Shown here: piece by piece, positions 16,540 through 24,226 of the stretch
Layout of the letters: the number at the start of each line of letters is the position of its first letter
Numbering within the stretch: the stretch's first letter is position 1
DNA from: Bacillota bacterium
GTDB lineage: Bacteria; Bacillota; Clostridia; Lachnospirales; Bianqueaceae
Direction of reading: 5' to 3'
NCBI GenBank assembly: GCA_017442535.1
Contig: JAFRZL010000019.1
Span: 1-48,110, forward strand
DNA length: 48,110 nt
Program-made: the position numbers and the translations under genes
The notes under the pieces: model-generated
Databases searched by the model: none
What the model was told of the DNA's origin: nothing
What the model saw: the letters and a program-made list of their open reading frames with translations, nothing else

Positions 16540-17235
16540 GCAAAAAGCAACCGCAGAATTCAGGTTTTCGGGGAGAAAAGCGTTCACCGGCGGTTGCTTT
16601 CGTAAAAAAGCAACCGCAGAATTTGAGTTTTCCGGGAGAAAAGCGTTCACCAGCGGTTGCTTCCGGGAAAAAGCAACCGCAGAATTCGAGTTTTTTGGGA
16701 GAAAAGCGTTCACCAGCGGTTGCTTCCGAAAAAAAGCAACCGCAGAATTCAGGTTTTCTGGGAGAAAAGCGTTCGCCAGCGGTTGCCTCCGGAAAAAAGC
16801 AACCGCAGAATTCGAGTTTTTTGGGAGAAAAGCGTTCACCGGCGGTTGCTTTCGACAAAAAGCAACCGCAGAATTCAGCTTTTTGGGACGAAAAGCCTTC
16901 ACCAGCGGTTGCTTCCGGGGATAAGCAACCGCAGAATTCAATTTTTTGGGGCAAAAAGCCTTCATCTGCGGTTGCTTCCGCAAAAAAGCAACCGCAGAAT
17001 TCGAGTTTTTCGGGAGAAAAGCGTTCATCAGCGGTTGCATTCGTAAAAAAGCAACCGCAGAATTCGAGTTTTTTGGGAGAAAAGCGTCCATCAGCAGTTG
17101 CTTCCGCAAAAAAGCAACCGCAGAATTCGGGTTTTCCGGGAGAAAAGCGTTCACCAGCGGTTGCTTCCGGGAAAAAGCAACCGCAGATCTCCGCTTTTTT
17201 GGGAGAAAAGCAACCGCAAATCTTATCTTTCCGAG
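16540..17235. repeat. 63-bp tandem hairpin repeat, array 2
   Basis: Eleven left arms GCAACCGC start at 16547, 16610, 16673, 16736, 16799, 16862, 16925, 16988, 17051, 17114 and 17177 (exactly 63 bp apart), with a last arm at 17210 after a 33-bp shortened step. Right arms GCGGTTGC lie about 20 bp before each next left arm. The hairpins have 10-11 bp stems (GCGGTTGCTTT / AAAGCAACCGC). Units carry array-specific text: CAGAATTC after the left arm and GAGAAAAGCGTTCACC before the right arm. The orientation is the same as in arrays 1 and 3. No other content is seen in the 16512-17268 gap. Frames are open on both strands because the period is a multiple of three; I do not call a protein. Confidence 0.95.
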
Positions 17236-17268
17236 CGGCCGCTACGGGCGGAGCTCGCCGGGCCCAGG

Positions 17269-17297
17269 TTGCAAGATAAAGCCCAAGGTGGTATAAT
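17269..17297 (+). promoter_or_regulatory. Promoter of the two-helix membrane protein gene
   Basis: TTGCAA (17269-17274), 17-bp spacer, TATAAT (17292-17297), 30 bp before the first ATG. Confidence 0.75.
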
Positions 17298-17326
17298 ACG
17301 GTGGACAGTAGTGATGGGAGGTTTTT

Positions 17327-18013
17327 ATGATGAAAGAACTGGTGGCGTATATCTATACATTCAAGAAAAAAACCGAGAAAATGTGGAGCTGTGCGATTGT
17401 GACGACCGTGATTTTTCTGGGTGTTCTTGGGCTGATGATTGGAGGCCTTATTGTGGAAGGAAAAGAAATGATCAGTATCCCAAATATTCTGCTGGTTCTG
17501 GGTACAGGGGCGCTCGCGATGGCTTTTGACAAGGATGTATTGACGTATCTGGGTGAAATCAAGGAAAAAGAGGCCAAATTCCGGGCTGATTATCCGGCGG
17601 AGGAGATGCTGGACGATTTTCATAAAGCCCGCAAAATGCTGATGGGCTATATGTACCTGGGCGAGAAATACATTTTCGGCAAACGTACCAACCGCGTGAC
17701 CAAAATTGCGGACCTGACAGAAATCTATACGGATGTCTCCATCGGCTGCAGTCTGGGCGGGTCGAATGGCAGGGAAAGCTTTGACCTTTCCGGTTCCATC
17801 CCCAGAGAGAAGATCAGGAAGGCGCTGCGGCCCATGGAGAAAAAAGCTGGGACGAACCTGTATTATCAGGACTATTTCGTTACCGTGGTCAGTGAGATCC
17901 GGGAACGGAATCCCTCCATCGTCATCGGTGAGAACCGCAGCATGGGCAGAACGCGGGCTGAAATCGATAAAGCATCGGAGGAAAAGGATAAACAGCGTCA
18001 AAATAAAGCTTGA
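17327..18013 (+). CDS. Hypothetical membrane-anchored protein
   Basis: I do not recognise this 228-residue protein. It has two hydrophobic helices near the N terminus (about residues 22-45 and 53-68) and a charged, soluble C-terminal part of about 150 residues that should face the cytoplasm; the last 20 residues are Lys/Glu rich. Two adjacent ATG codons (17327, 17330) follow GGGAGG, and the second has the better spacing. It is monocistronic: its promoter lies just past repeat array 2, and its stop overlaps the -35 box of the methionine T-box unit. Confidence 0.8.
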   Translation: MMKELVAYIYTFKKKTEKMWSCAIVTTVIFLGVLGLMIGGLIVEGKEMISIPNILLVLGTGALAMAFDKDVLTYLGEIKEKEAKFRADYPAEEMLDDFHKARKMLMGYMYLGEKYIFGKRTNRVTKIADLTEIYTDVSIGCSLGGSNGRESFDLSGSIPREKIRKALRPMEKKAGTNLYYQDYFVTVVSEIRERNPSIVIGENRSMGRTRAEIDKASEEKDKQRQNKA

Positions 18014-18038
18014 CAACCCGTTCCGCATATGGTATAAC
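18010..18038 (+). promoter_or_regulatory. Promoter of the T-box metNIQ unit
   Basis: TTGACA (18010-18015), 17-bp spacer, TATAAC (18033-18038). The -35 box overlaps the stop codon of the preceding gene. Confidence 0.85.
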
Positions 18039-18044
18039 TTTTGC

Positions 18045-18340
18045 ATACCGCGTGCGGCCGGGCCGCAACGGTATTTCAATCGGATAAACGCATAGAAGAG
18101 AAGAGTAACCTGACGGGCGCTTTACAGAGAGTCCCTCCCGGCTGCAAGGGGATAAGCAGAAATCAGGCGAACATGGTCTCGGAGCATCGTGGCCCAACTG
18201 AGAGTAAGTCACGACGGAACACCCCGTTAACAGTGCAGAGTATGTCAGTACTCGATGAGGCCGCGGCAGCGATGTCACGGCAGAATAAGGTGGTACCACG
18301 AGTTTAACCCGTCCTTGTGTTAAGGACGGGTTTGATTTTT
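18045..18340 (+). promoter_or_regulatory. T-box riboswitch, methionine-type specifier
   Basis: The T-box sequence AAGGTGGTACCACG is at 18287-18300; its TGGT would pair with a tRNA 3' end with discriminator A. The leader has the stem I landmarks: AGTA (18104-18107) opposite GAAC (18169-18172), the loop-E pair that frames the specifier, then ATG at 18173-18175 and CGGAG. CCTGA and TCAGG close the stem above. An intrinsic terminator follows: AACCCGTCCTT (18306-18316) with AAGGACGGGTT (18322-18332) and a T-rich run. Uncharged tRNA-Met should stabilise the antiterminator and switch on the methionine importer genes downstream. Confidence 0.93.
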
Positions 18341-18374
18341 CTGAAGCGGTTGGCCACCGGGAGGAGTGGAGAGT

Positions 18375-19472
18375 TTGATCTGGATTCATGAGATAACCAA
18401 GGTCTTCCAGGGCAAAGAGACGGATGTGCATGCCGTGAACGGTGTGTCGCTCTCGATTGCCAAGGGGGAGATTTACGGCATCGTCGGCTATTCTGGCGCC
18501 GGTAAGTCGACGCTGGTGCGGTGCATCAATTTTCTGGAAAAGCCGGAGCGCGGCAGCATCCGCGTGGAAGGTTTCGGACAGATCGAGGCGCGAGACGGGC
18601 GGCTGTATTATTCGGGAGAGGGACAGGAAGCGAGCGTTCCTGTGACCGAGAAGCACCTCAAGCAGCTGCGGCAGGGGATCGGCATGATTTTCCAGCATTT
18701 CAACCTGATGGACCGCAGCACGGTTTTCGAAAATGTGGCTTATGCGCTGAAATACAGCGGGATGAAAAAGCCCGGGATCCGGGAGCGTGTGCTGGAACTG
18801 CTGGATCTGGTGGATCTGCGCGACAAGGTGAACGCGTACCCTTCCGAGCTTTCGGGCGGGCAGAAGCAGCGTGTGGCGATCGCGAGGGCGCTGGCCAATC
18901 ATCCGCAGATCCTTCTGAGCGACGAAGCGACCAGTGCGCTGGATCCGGAGGCGACCGAATCCATTCTGAAGCTTCTGAAAGACCTGAACCAGCGGCTGGG
19001 TCTCACGATCGTTCTGATCACGCACGAGATGGCGGTGGTGAAGGCGATCTGCGACCGTATGGCGGTCATGGAGAAGGGCCGCGTTGTGGAAGAAGGCAGT
19101 GTGTATGATGTTTTCTCAGACCCGCAGCAGACGATCACCCGGCATTTCGTGGAATCGGCTTCCGGGCTGGGCAACGTGCACAAGCTGATCGAGTCTGGCT
19201 CGCCGCTTATCGGCAGCTCCAACGGGGTGCTCGTCAAATGCATTTACGGACGCGAATCCGTGGGAGACGCGCTGATTTCCGAGGTTTCAAGGCGCTTTGG
19301 CGTCAATATGAATATCGTTCTCGCGAATGTCGAGCTGCTGCAGGACAGCCCGCTGGGCGGCCTGATCATGACGATCGCCGGACGGCCCGAGGACGTGGAG
19401 GCAGCAATCCGCTACATGCGGGAGTGTAAGGTAAAGGTGGAGGTGATAGATAATGGGCGAGTGGCTGAATAA
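18375..19472 (+). CDS. metN: Methionine ABC importer ATP-binding protein
   Basis: The 365-residue ATPase has Walker A GYSGAGKST, the Q-loop in IFQHFNLM, signature LSGGQ, Walker B ILLSDEATSALDPE, the switch His in ITHEM, and a C-terminal NIL/ACT-like domain (last 90 residues) that in MetN senses cytoplasmic methionine. The start is set at TTG 18375 because GGGAGGAG lies 8 nt upstream; an in-frame GTG at 18366 overlaps that site. Between Walker A and the Q-loop there is an insert of about 20 residues relative to E. coli MetN. The T-box leader lies directly upstream and metI overlaps its 3' end by 20 bp. Confidence 0.94.
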   Translation: MIWIHEITKVFQGKETDVHAVNGVSLSIAKGEIYGIVGYSGAGKSTLVRCINFLEKPERGSIRVEGFGQIEARDGRLYYSGEGQEASVPVTEKHLKQLRQGIGMIFQHFNLMDRSTVFENVAYALKYSGMKKPGIRERVLELLDLVDLRDKVNAYPSELSGGQKQRVAIARALANHPQILLSDEATSALDPEATESILKLLKDLNQRLGLTIVLITHEMAVVKAICDRMAVMEKGRVVEEGSVYDVFSDPQQTITRHFVESASGLGNVHKLIESGSPLIGSSNGVLVKCIYGRESVGDALISEVSRRFGVNMNIVLANVELLQDSPLGGLIMTIAGRPEDVEAAIRYMRECKVKVEVIDNGRVAE

Positions 19473-20157
19473 TCTGATGCCCAACGTCATGGCCTACCTG
19501 GACAAATTCTGGGAGAGCGTGGCGGCGACCGCGCAGATGTTTCTGCTGTCCGGCATCTTTATCTTCGTCTTCGGATGCTTCTTCGGCGTACTGCTGACGG
19601 TGACCCGCAAGGGCGGCATCTGGGAGAATCCGGTGATCTATCAGATCGTGGACAAGGTGACCAATGTGTTCAGGTCCATCCCCTTCGTGATCCTGCTGAT
19701 CTTCCTGATTCCTTTTACAAGGTGGATCGTGGGGACGGCGATCGGGGTCAAAGGAGCGATCATCCCGCTGATCGTCGGCGCGACGCCTTTCTTTACCCGG
19801 CAGGTCGAGGCGGCGCTCGCGGGTGTGGATCCGGGCAAAGTGGAGGCCGCGACCGCGATGGGCAGCGGCAAATGGGGCGTGATCTTCCGCGTTTACCTGC
19901 ATGAAGCCGTTCCGGACCTGATCCGGGCGGTTACAATCACTTCCATCAGTCTGATCGGATTGACAACGATGGCCGGCGCGGTGGGGGCCGGCGGCATCGG
20001 AAGCTTTGCCATCAATTACGGGCAGAATCTCCACCACCAGGACATTGTTAATGTATGTGTGATCCTCCTGCTGATCGTCGTTTCCATCGTGCAGAGCATC
20101 GGAAACGCACTGGCCAAGCGGACGACCAACCATTCATTAATAGACAGAAAAAACTGA
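19453..20157 (+). CDS. metI: Methionine ABC importer permease
   Basis: The 234-residue membrane protein has five predicted helices and the EAA coupling loop EAATAMGSGKWGVIFRVYLHEA that docks on MetN (positions near 19850-19905). Length and helix count match MetI. GGAGGTGA inside the metN end serves as ribosome site, so translation is probably coupled. It is the middle gene of metNIQ under T-box control. Confidence 0.94.
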   Translation: MGEWLNNLMPNVMAYLDKFWESVAATAQMFLLSGIFIFVFGCFFGVLLTVTRKGGIWENPVIYQIVDKVTNVFRSIPFVILLIFLIPFTRWIVGTAIGVKGAIIPLIVGATPFFTRQVEAALAGVDPGKVEAATAMGSGKWGVIFRVYLHEAVPDLIRAVTITSISLIGLTTMAGAVGAGGIGSFAINYGQNLHHQDIVNVCVILLLIVVSIVQSIGNALAKRTTNHSLIDRKN

Positions 20158-20175
20158 AAGAAAGAGGATGAGAAC

Positions 20176-21099
20176 ATGATGAAGAGAATCGCAGCTTTTG
20201 CGGCAGCCATCATTCTGGCTGTCTGCGCCATCGGATGCACCGGCAACGGGGGCTCCAAGCAGCCCGTTAAGATCGCCATTCCCGACGATGCGACCAACGG
20301 AGGACGCGCGATCAAACTGCTGGAAACGGCCGGCCTGATCGAGGTCAAGCCCGAAGCCGGCTGGACGCCCGAGCTGAAGGACGTTACAAAGTACCTGTAC
20401 AATATTGAAATCGTGCCCGCAGCGGCGAACACCCTGCCTTCCACGCTGGATGACTACGGTGCGGCTACCATCAACGGCACCTATGCGGTTCCGGTGGGGC
20501 TCGTGCCCTCCAAGGACGGCCTGATCATCGAGAACCAGGGCGGCGCGACGACCGACGGAGGCAATCCTTTCGTCAATATCATCGTGGCCCGCACCGCGGA
20601 CAAGGACAACGAAGTCTATCAGACGATCGTGAAGGCCTATCAGACCGACATCGTCGGCCAGTACATTGTGGCCAAGTATAAGGAAGCCTATATTCCGGCC
20701 TTTACGTACAAAAACACCGATCAGACGGACGCAGATCTGCTGGCCGCGATCGATGCCTATCAGTCCTCCAAGGACGGCAAGACGGTTGTCAAGGTGGGCG
20801 TCTGCGGCGCTTCCAACGACCAGTGGAAGGCCGTACAGAAAGTCCTGGACGATCAGGGCGCGAATATCTATATTGAGCTGGTGACCTTTGACCAGTATAC
20901 GCTCCCCAACGAAGCGCTTAATAACGGGGATATCGATCTGAACGCGTTCCAGCACAAGGCTTTCCTGGCAAGCGAAGTCGGCAAGCTCGGCTACGGGATC
21001 GAGACCATCGGTGACACGCTGATGGCGCCCCTGACCCTGTATTCCCGCAAGTATGCGTCCGTGGACGCGCTTAAGGAAGCCGCCGGCAAGAAGAACTGA
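20176..21099 (+). CDS. metQ: MetQ/NlpA methionine-binding lipoprotein, circularly permuted
   Basis: The 307-residue protein has a lipoprotein signal ending in AIGC (C21) and belongs to the NLPA/MetQ family, but the two halves are in swapped order. Residues 31-176 correspond to the normal C-terminal half (KIAIPDDATNGGRA, INGTYA, VNIIVART, AYIPAF). Residues 204-300 correspond to the normal N-terminal half (KVGVCG, VTFDQYTLPNEAL, DIDLNAFQHKAF, APLTLYSRKY-SVDALK). A new linker (177-203) joins the old C and N termini. The new ends lie where the chain normally passes from SVDELK to KIAIP, at the first lobe crossover. All motifs needed for ligand binding are present, and the gene sits in metNIQ, so it should be functional. 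GAGGATG precedes adjacent ATGs at 20176 and 20179. Confidence 0.92.
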   Translation: MMKRIAAFAAAIILAVCAIGCTGNGGSKQPVKIAIPDDATNGGRAIKLLETAGLIEVKPEAGWTPELKDVTKYLYNIEIVPAAANTLPSTLDDYGAATINGTYAVPVGLVPSKDGLIIENQGGATTDGGNPFVNIIVARTADKDNEVYQTIVKAYQTDIVGQYIVAKYKEAYIPAFTYKNTDQTDADLLAAIDAYQSSKDGKTVVKVGVCGASNDQWKAVQKVLDDQGANIYIELVTFDQYTLPNEALNNGDIDLNAFQHKAFLASEVGKLGYGIETIGDTLMAPLTLYSRKYASVDALKEAAGKKN

Positions 21100-21119
21100 G
21101 TCTGAATCCGCATTTCATA

Positions 21120-21153
21120 AAAGCCATCCCGATCCATTCGGGATGGCTTTCAT
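21120..21153 (+). terminator. Terminator of metNIQ
   Basis: AAAGCCATCCCG (21120-21131) pairs with CGGGATGGCTTT (21139-21150), a perfect 12-bp stem with 7-nt loop; the T-run is short (TTTCAT), so some read-through into the peptidase gene is possible. Confidence 0.7.
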
Positions 21154-21175
21154 GCACAAGATAAGGAGTATGATG

Positions 21176-22375
21176 ATGACCGAACTGGAAAAAAAGCTGG
21201 AGCAGCAGGTCCGGGAGGACCATGCGTATGTCGTCGCCCTGCGCCGTGAACTGCACCGGCATCCTGAGCTGGGCAAAGAAGAATTTGAAACACAGCGCTT
21301 GATTGAGCGTGAACTGGACGCGATCGGCGTGGCGCACCACCGGGCAGCGGTAACCGGTGTGCAGGCGGAAATCAAAGGAACGGGAGTGTCCGACCATCCC
21401 AGAACCCTTCTGTTAAGGGCCGACATCGATGCACTGCCCATCCAGGAAGAGACGAATCTGCCTTTTGCCAGCGAATCTGCCGGCAAGATGCATGCCTGTG
21501 GGCATGACGCGCATACGGCTGCGCTGATCGGAACAGCCCGCCTGCTGCAGGCGAACCGGGACCTTTTCGGAGGGACGGTGCGTCTGGTCTGGCAGCCGGG
21601 AGAGGAGATCGGATACGGCGGCCGTGAAATGGTGGACGAAGGGTGCGCGGACGGCGCGGACCGTACTTTTGGCCTGCATATCAGCACGAGCGTTCCGGTC
21701 GGGTCTGTCGTCACGATGGCAGGCCCCAATAATGCGAGTGTCGATTATTTCAAAATCCGTATCCACGGGCGTGCCGCTCATGTGGCCAGACCTCATCAGG
21801 GCGTGGACGCGGCCTATATCGCGAGCCAGATCGTGGTGAGTGCGCAGGCCATTGTGACCAGACGTACCAATCCCATGGAAAATGTCCTGATCGGATTCGG
21901 CAGAATTCAAGCCGGTACCGCCTACAATGTCGTGGCGGAAGAAGCCGAGCTGGAGGGGACGATCCGCGTCTTTCTGCCGGAGATCCGCGCGCAGATCAAA
22001 ACGGAGCTGGAGGCGCTGGCAAAGGGCATCGCGAGCCTGTACGGCGGCAGTGCCGAGATCGAATACAAGGACAATGCCTCCCCGCTGATCAATGATCCCG
22101 AAGCAACCGAGGAAGTCCGCAAAACCGCGGTTTCCCTCTTTGGGGAGGATCATGTGATCACACAGCGCAAGCCCGACCTGACCGGAGATGATATGGCGGA
22201 ATACATTCTGCGTGTCCCGGGCTCCTACGCGTATATCGGCTCCGCTAACGCCGATAATCCCAACACAAGCGTAGCCCAGCACAATTCGCATTTTGAAATC
22301 GATGAAGACTGCATGCGGGTCGCGGCGCTTCTGACCACATCCTATGCGGTCCGGTATCTCAGGGGAGAGGTCTGA
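21176..22375 (+). CDS. M20D-family amidohydrolase (N-acyl amino acid / hippurate hydrolase type)
   Basis: The 399-residue cytoplasmic enzyme has the M20D metal motifs MHACGHDAHTA (Cys and His ligands), PGEEIGYGG (Glu), GLHIS and a final His in HNSHFEID. Relatives cleave N-acyl, N-acetyl or indole-acetyl amino acids, or N-acetyl-diaminopimelate. Three ATG codons in a row follow AAGGAG; the third (21176) has the best spacing. It directly follows metNIQ and precedes a NUDIX gene by 2 bp. A role in amino-acid salvage next to the methionine importer is plausible but not shown. Confidence 0.9.
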   Translation: MTELEKKLEQQVREDHAYVVALRRELHRHPELGKEEFETQRLIERELDAIGVAHHRAAVTGVQAEIKGTGVSDHPRTLLLRADIDALPIQEETNLPFASESAGKMHACGHDAHTAALIGTARLLQANRDLFGGTVRLVWQPGEEIGYGGREMVDEGCADGADRTFGLHISTSVPVGSVVTMAGPNNASVDYFKIRIHGRAAHVARPHQGVDAAYIASQIVVSAQAIVTRRTNPMENVLIGFGRIQAGTAYNVVAEEAELEGTIRVFLPEIRAQIKTELEALAKGIASLYGGSAEIEYKDNASPLINDPEATEEVRKTAVSLFGEDHVITQRKPDLTGDDMAEYILRVPGSYAYIGSANADNPNTSVAQHNSHFEIDEDCMRVAALLTTSYAVRYLRGEV

Positions 22376-22377
22376 AG

Positions 22378-22962
22378 ATGGCGTTTTCACCGGATGAACT
22401 GTTTGAACTGCTGAACGAGGACGGAACGCCAACCGGCATTCTGAAACCGCGCCGCGAGGTGCACCGGGACGGGAACCTACACGGAGCGAGTCATGTGTAT
22501 GTGATACGCTTCCGTGAGGGACGGGCGGAGGTGCTGCTGCAGAAAAGAAGCGCCGACAAGGATTCTTTCCCCGGGCGGCTGGATACTTCCGCCGCGGGGC
22601 ATCTGGATCCCGGAGAGACCTTTGACGAGGCGGCCGTCCGCGAGCTTGGCGAAGAGCTCGGGGTGACCGGTGTCACACCGCGATTCTGCTTCATTCAGCG
22701 CCAGGATTACAGGGAGGAGTTCTACGGCGAGCCCTTCTATGACCGCGAGATCGATCATGTCTATTTCGTGGAGATGGACCGAGAGCCGGATGCGTTTACG
22801 CCGGAGCCGGGGGAAGTGGAGTGCGTGGTCTGGTGTGACATGCTGGACCTGCAGCAGGAGCTTCATACCGAAGACCCGGCCTGCTGCATCAACCCGGAGG
22901 AATTCGACCGGCTGGTCGAGTGGATGAAATCATCTCCGGATTCACCGCTGAACAGGCTGTAA
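22378..22962 (+). CDS. NUDIX hydrolase, isopentenyl-diphosphate isomerase-like subgroup
   Basis: The 194-residue protein has a complete Nudix box, GHLDPGE-TFDEAAVRELGEELG, at about residues 70-92. The N-terminal LFELLNEDGTPTG and HGASHVYVIR segments are typical of the large IDI-like Nudix group that often hydrolyses unidentified nucleotide or pyrophosphate metabolites. Its ATG lies 2 bp after the peptidase stop with GGGGAGAGG as ribosome site, so it is translationally coupled. Confidence 0.9.
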   Translation: MAFSPDELFELLNEDGTPTGILKPRREVHRDGNLHGASHVYVIRFREGRAEVLLQKRSADKDSFPGRLDTSAAGHLDPGETFDEAAVRELGEELGVTGVTPRFCFIQRQDYREEFYGEPFYDREIDHVYFVEMDREPDAFTPEPGEVECVVWCDMLDLQQELHTEDPACCINPEEFDRLVEWMKSSPDSPLNRL

Positions 22963-23054
22963 GGGACGAGAAACTACACGCGGCAGGAGTGCGGGATCAT
23001 TTGATGACCTGCATGTATGGCTGTTGCATGATTAATGAAAAGGGGGACACATAT

Positions 23055-23648
23055 ATGGAAGCGCTGGAAGCGATTCTGACAAGAAGAAGTACAAGGAATT
23101 TCAGACCGGATCCGGTTCCGCAGGAGACACTGGATACGATCCTCTCAGCAGGCAGACAGGCGCCTAGCGGCGGCAACAACCAGACAAGTCATTTTCTGGT
23201 GATCCGTAACCGCGAGGTCCTGCAGAAACTGGTCGCCATGACGGAAAAGGCTTTTGCCGCGATGGAGGCGACCGAGAACACCTATTCCAGTCTGAGGAAT
23301 TCGATCAATGCCTCCAAGAAGGGCGGCTATGTATTCTGCTATAACGCGCCTGTCCTGATCGTAGTCGCCAACCGTAAAGACTACGGCAACAATATGGCGG
23401 ATTGCGCCTGCGCACTTGAGAACATGATGCTTGCGGCGAACGCACTGGATCTGGGCAGCTGTTGGATCAATCAGCTGAAATGGCTGAATGAGGAGCCGGA
23501 GATCGTTCGTTACCTGCAACAGTTTGGCATGAAGGAAAATGAGCGCGTATACGGCGCGGTGAGTATCGGCTATCCCGCGACCGAAAACGGACTGCCCAAC
23601 CGGAGGCCCACGCCGCAGAAGGGCAACGAAGTCACCTATATCGATTGA
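23055..23648 (+). CDS. Nitroreductase-family FMN oxidoreductase
   Basis: The 197-residue protein starts with the family pattern EAILTRRSTRNF and has APSGGNNQ, the FMN-binding region, and the C-terminal GYPA-NGLPNRRP stretch that would hold FMN phosphate. It probably reduces nitro, quinone or enone compounds with NAD(P)H. ATG 23055 is chosen because AGGGGG lies 8 nt upstream; a longer in-frame reading has no such site. It is followed 39 bp later by a second nitroreductase of a different subgroup. Confidence 0.9.
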   Translation: MEALEAILTRRSTRNFRPDPVPQETLDTILSAGRQAPSGGNNQTSHFLVIRNREVLQKLVAMTEKAFAAMEATENTYSSLRNSINASKKGGYVFCYNAPVLIVVANRKDYGNNMADCACALENMMLAANALDLGSCWINQLKWLNEEPEIVRYLQQFGMKENERVYGAVSIGYPATENGLPNRRPTPQKGNEVTYID

Positions 23649-23687
23649 TCCGATGCATACACTCGAAGGAAGAAAGGAGATACACAG

Positions 23688-24215
23688 ATGGAATTCAAAG
23701 AACTTATCGCAGAACGCAGGAGCATCCGAAGATATCAGTCATCGATCGATCATGACGCGCTTGCAGCCATTCTGAAGGAGGCCCAGCAGGCCCCCTCCTG
23801 GAAAAACCAGCAGACCTCCCGCTGCTATGTTGTGGAGTCGCCGGAAGTCCTGGAGGATTTCCGCACCGCGGTGCTTCCCGCCTTTAATCAGAACAGTTCC
23901 GCCAACGCGGCTCTGATCGTGACGACTTATGTCAAAGATATAGTCGGCTTTACCGACGGTGAGCCTGTTAATGAAGTCGGCAACGGCTGGGGTGCTTATG
24001 ATCTGGGCCTGCATGACGCCTATCTGATTCTGGCCGCGCGAAATGCCGGGTATGACACGCTGATCATGGGGATCCGTGACGCCGAAGCCATCCGGACCAG
24101 GCTGAACATCCCTGAAAACGAAGCCATTATGTCCGTCATCGCGATCGGCAAACGGGGCAAGGATGCTTCCGTCAGGCCGCGCAAAGACTTTGACGAAGTG
24201 GTGAAATTCTTCTAA
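23688..24215 (+). CDS. Nitroreductase-family protein, second copy
   Basis: The 175-residue protein has the ELIAERRSIRRYQ start, APSWKNQQ for FMN contact, and the AYLILAARNAGYDTLIMG block of the nitroreductase fold. It is only distantly similar to its neighbour at 23055-23648, so this is probably not a recent duplication. AAAGGAG precedes the ATG. An MFS carrier gene follows 11 bp later, suggesting co-expression. Substrate unknown. Confidence 0.9.
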   Translation: MEFKELIAERRSIRRYQSSIDHDALAAILKEAQQAPSWKNQQTSRCYVVESPEVLEDFRTAVLPAFNQNSSANAALIVTTYVKDIVGFTDGEPVNEVGNGWGAYDLGLHDAYLILAARNAGYDTLIMGIRDAEAIRTRLNIPENEAIMSVIAIGKRGKDASVRPRKDFDEVVKFF

Positions 24216-24226
24216 GGCGCGATACT

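Noticed and set aside
16540..17235. CRISPR array
   Set aside because: The parts between the repeated arms are near-identical rather than unique, the period is too regular over the whole unit, and no cas gene is nearby.
20176..21099. MetQ as a chimeric pseudogene
   Set aside because: There is one uninterrupted frame with signal peptide, all binding-domain motifs and a normal place in the operon.
22920..23054. Longer start for the first nitroreductase
   Set aside because: The extension overlaps the NUDIX gene and has no ribosome site; AGGGGG and family homology begin at 23055.
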